Assembly (NCBI GenBank): GCA_027487795.1
Contig: JAIYCX010000005.1
Coordinates: 1-52,900, forward strand
Reading direction: 5' to 3'
From: Pseudomonadota bacterium
GTDB lineage: Bacteria > Bdellovibrionota_C > UBA2361 > SZUA-149 > DAOLCO01
Length of the DNA: 52,900 nt
The notes below the pieces were generated by a model that saw only the letters and a program-made list of their open reading frames with translations, searched no databases and was not told the origin of the DNA. A program made the translations under genes and the position numbers. Below are positions 51,224 to 52,900 of the stretch, in pieces (positions within the stretch are counted from its first letter, which is position 1; each line of letters starts with the position of its first letter).

Positions 51224-51703
51224 TAAAATGGACAGTAAAAAAGTAAGTAATTACGGTTCGTTGTTCAACTAATAAGACGTTCTCGGTCCAATTTCTTTTC
51301 TAAGTATCTACTTTAAGTAAAAAAAACTAATACAGGAAAGCTTTTTTTTGATACATATCTAGTTGACAGAAGGGCTCCGTTTATGATCTTTTTTGTCGAC
51401 GATTGAAATTCAGATATATTCAAATTTATTCGTATGTGTCTGGAATTATTTTTAATCGACTTAAACTTAAGAAAGCTCGCATTGTTCACATACGCTGTGC
51501 TCTGCTGAGAAAAGGTTCTGCTAAACTAAGAGTTGTTCTTTTTTAAGCAGATCACTAGTGTCCGTGGGCTTTGTGCTAAGCTCGAGTTAGTTTATTTTCT
51601 AACTAGATCTTTTGCAGTTTAGTTCACATCGGTGCAGTTTTTAGTTTTAGTTGATTAATATTTATTCGTTTTTGTTTGTTTATTTATATTTTAAGGAGAT
51701 ATT
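51224..51703. other. Long upstream region of the OmpA-like gene
   Basis: This 480-bp stretch has no coding sequence that I can support. A TTGACA at 51363-51368 has no well-placed -10 box. The last bases contain AAGGAGAT, the Shine-Dalgarno sequence of the next gene. A long 5' leader is possible. Confidence 0.5.
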
Positions 51704-52681
51704 ATGCGTAACGGTAAGATAAGTTCTATACTTGCAGCCGGTCTAGCATCTCTCTGTGTTGCTACTAGCACAGTTGCAGATACTACTACTGACTACAAGG
51801 GTTGGAATGCTAACCTTGGTGGTGGGATGTTGTTTTATGAAGGCGATGAAGAAGTTGATTCATCTCCAATTTACCAAATCGGAGCTGGTTATGATTTCAA
51901 TAACAGATGGACTCTAGAAGGTAACGTTGGTTATTTGCCTCACATGAATGCAAATGACGATCATTTAAGACCTGATCAGTTCAGACTTAGTGATGATACT
52001 TTTGGTCTTAGATTCTCGACTAACATGCTTTACCACTTAGTAAGTAACCCAGCTAGCAACTTCGATCCTTTCGTCGGTCTAACTGGTGGTTTAATGTACT
52101 ACGGTGATAAGATGGAAAACGATCAACGTTGGGATCCGTACGGTGGTCTTAATCTTGGTATGACTTATTACTTAACTAAAGGTTTTGGATTAAGAGCTGA
52201 TTATCAAGTAGTTGTAGTTGGTCACGATACTGAGTTTAATCAACAGGCATTACTATCTCTAACTTACAGTTGGGGTAGAAGAGCTAAGGCTATTGCTGCT
52301 GCAGAAGCTTCAGATGTTGATAATACTTCAATGGGCAAGAAGAATCCTAATCTAAAGAACATATACTTTGGATTTGATTCATCAAACCTAACAGCTGCTT
52401 CAAAGCAAACTCTAAAAGAAAATGCTGACTACCTAGCTAAGGTTCCAGGTAGCAAGATCGTTCTTGAAGGAAATTGCGACGAAAGAGGTACTGACGAGTA
52501 CAATCTAGCTTTAGGAGAAAGAAGAGCGAGATCAGCATTTGAATACCTAAGAAGTTTGGGTGTTGCAAAGGATCGTATGAGCACTGTAAGCTATGGTGAA
52601 TCAAAGCCAGCTGAAGCAGGTCATAACGAAGCTGCTTGGTCAAAGAACAGAAGAGTTGAGTGTGTAGAATTAGATAAGTAG
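51704..52681 (+). CDS. OmpA-type outer-membrane protein with Pal-like C-terminal domain
   Basis: The 325-residue protein has a Sec signal peptide (ISSILAAGLASLCVATSTVA, cleavage about residue 25). An eight-stranded beta-barrel follows (about 30-190, for example WNANLGGGMLFYEG, YQIGAGYDFNNRWTLEGNVGY and LRADYQVVVVGHD). The C-terminal OmpA/Pal domain (about 215-325) carries IYFGFDSSNLTAASKQTL, the peptidoglycan-binding signature NCDERGTDEYNLALGERRARSAFEYL and SKNRRVE. It lacks the lipobox of Pal, so it is a barrel protein tied to the cell wall. AAGGAGAT gives a strong start. It is probably abundant, judged from its strong Shine-Dalgarno sequence and terminator. Confidence 0.92.
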   Translation: MRNGKISSILAAGLASLCVATSTVADTTTDYKGWNANLGGGMLFYEGDEEVDSSPIYQIGAGYDFNNRWTLEGNVGYLPHMNANDDHLRPDQFRLSDDTFGLRFSTNMLYHLVSNPASNFDPFVGLTGGLMYYGDKMENDQRWDPYGGLNLGMTYYLTKGFGLRADYQVVVVGHDTEFNQQALLSLTYSWGRRAKAIAAAEASDVDNTSMGKKNPNLKNIYFGFDSSNLTAASKQTLKENADYLAKVPGSKIVLEGNCDERGTDEYNLALGERRARSAFEYLRSLGVAKDRMSTVSYGESKPAEAGHNEAAWSKNRRVECVELDK

Positions 52682-52706
52682 TTTTTGCTACTGGTATCTA
52701 ATACCT

Positions 52707-52765
52707 ACTCGTTAATTTAACGAGTTCTTTAAAGGCGCTGAGAGCAATCTCAGCGCCTTTTTTAT
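52707..52765 (+). terminator. Double-hairpin intrinsic terminator of the OmpA-like gene
   Basis: A first small hairpin (ACTCGTTAA at 52707-52715 with its complement at 52717-52725) is followed by a perfect 13-bp stem (AAAGGCGCTGAGA at 52731-52743 with its complement at 52748-52760), a GCAA loop and TTTATTT. The remaining bases to 52900 hold no recognisable feature. Confidence 0.9.
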
Positions 52766-52900
52766 TTAGTTTATAGATAGAAAAAAACAGGAAGCGACTG
52801 TGTTAAAAATCAAGCCTAAAAATGAAAAAAAGTAAAAAATATTATTAGTAGAAAAATATCTCGCTTACGATAAGCAATAAAGCTCTATAGCACCAAATAA

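Noticed and set aside
51363..51390. TTGACA box as promoter of the OmpA-like gene
   Set aside because: The nearest -10-like hexamer (TATGAT) leaves a spacer of only about 13 bp, which is too short for a sigma70 promoter.

Overview
The window looks like part of a chromosome from an AT-rich diderm (Gram-negative) bacterium; G+C is roughly one third by eye. Support for a diderm: Mpl (recycling of meso-DAP murein peptide), a class A penicillin-binding protein, an OmpA-type outer-membrane protein with a Pal-like peptidoglycan-binding domain, a Wzm/Wzt polysaccharide exporter, bifunctional MnmC and oxygen-dependent HemF. I could not place it to a phylum. Host-type genes use mainly AGA for arginine, and GTG and TTG starts are common.

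Layout. (1) 1-2260: the left edge holds the start of an IS30-like transposase next to a gene that seems to have lost its 5' end, then an unknown gene with a leader hairpin. (2) 2353-20816: a co-directional run of 14 tightly spaced genes: aroC, mpl, a Gld-like ABC module (ATPase, permease, GldG-like, DUF4340), a PBP1A-type transglycosylase/transpeptidase, a VWA membrane protein, a coiled-coil membrane protein, a small unknown protein, an SPL-type radical SAM protein, secA, an mgtC-like gene and an rluA-like pseudouridine synthase. Its theme is peptidoglycan and envelope assembly plus protein export. (3) 20808-25707: a pirin, an HI0933-type flavoprotein, a small secreted Gly/Asn/Cys-rich protein without a normal start codon, an unknown protein and a so-called 3-methyladenine glycosylase-family protein. 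(4) 25851-36963: a surface-polysaccharide locus (large membrane protein, GT2, two methyltransferases, Wzm/Wzt, HAD protein, GT-B glycosyltransferase) with an IS3-type remnant inside. A decayed copy of the 3' end of the gene to its left lies on its far side. (5) 37356-42180: a membrane-anchored protein, gnd, an unknown membrane protein and hemF. (6) 42281-45531: a patch with higher G+C and CGN arginine codons: formyltransferase, CsaA-like gene with an internal deletion, DHH-type protein, small unknown gene and a frameshifted VOC gene. (7) 45598-52900: an internally duplicated membrane protein, mnmC, an HDOD-like protein, an NTF2-like protein and an OmpA/Pal-type protein.

The most unusual signal is a set of four intergenic elements (21619-21784, 21934-22095, 45598-45762, 46902-47049), each about 150-165 bp. 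Each has a conserved, foldable core enclosed by perfectly complementary arms of 24-27 nt. The arm sequence is different in every copy, while the cores fall into two related subfamilies. This is the reverse of ordinary inverted-repeat elements, where the ends are conserved. It suggests either a mobile element that makes an inverted copy of its target, or a structured RNA/DNA with a variable closing stem. I do not recognise it as a described family.
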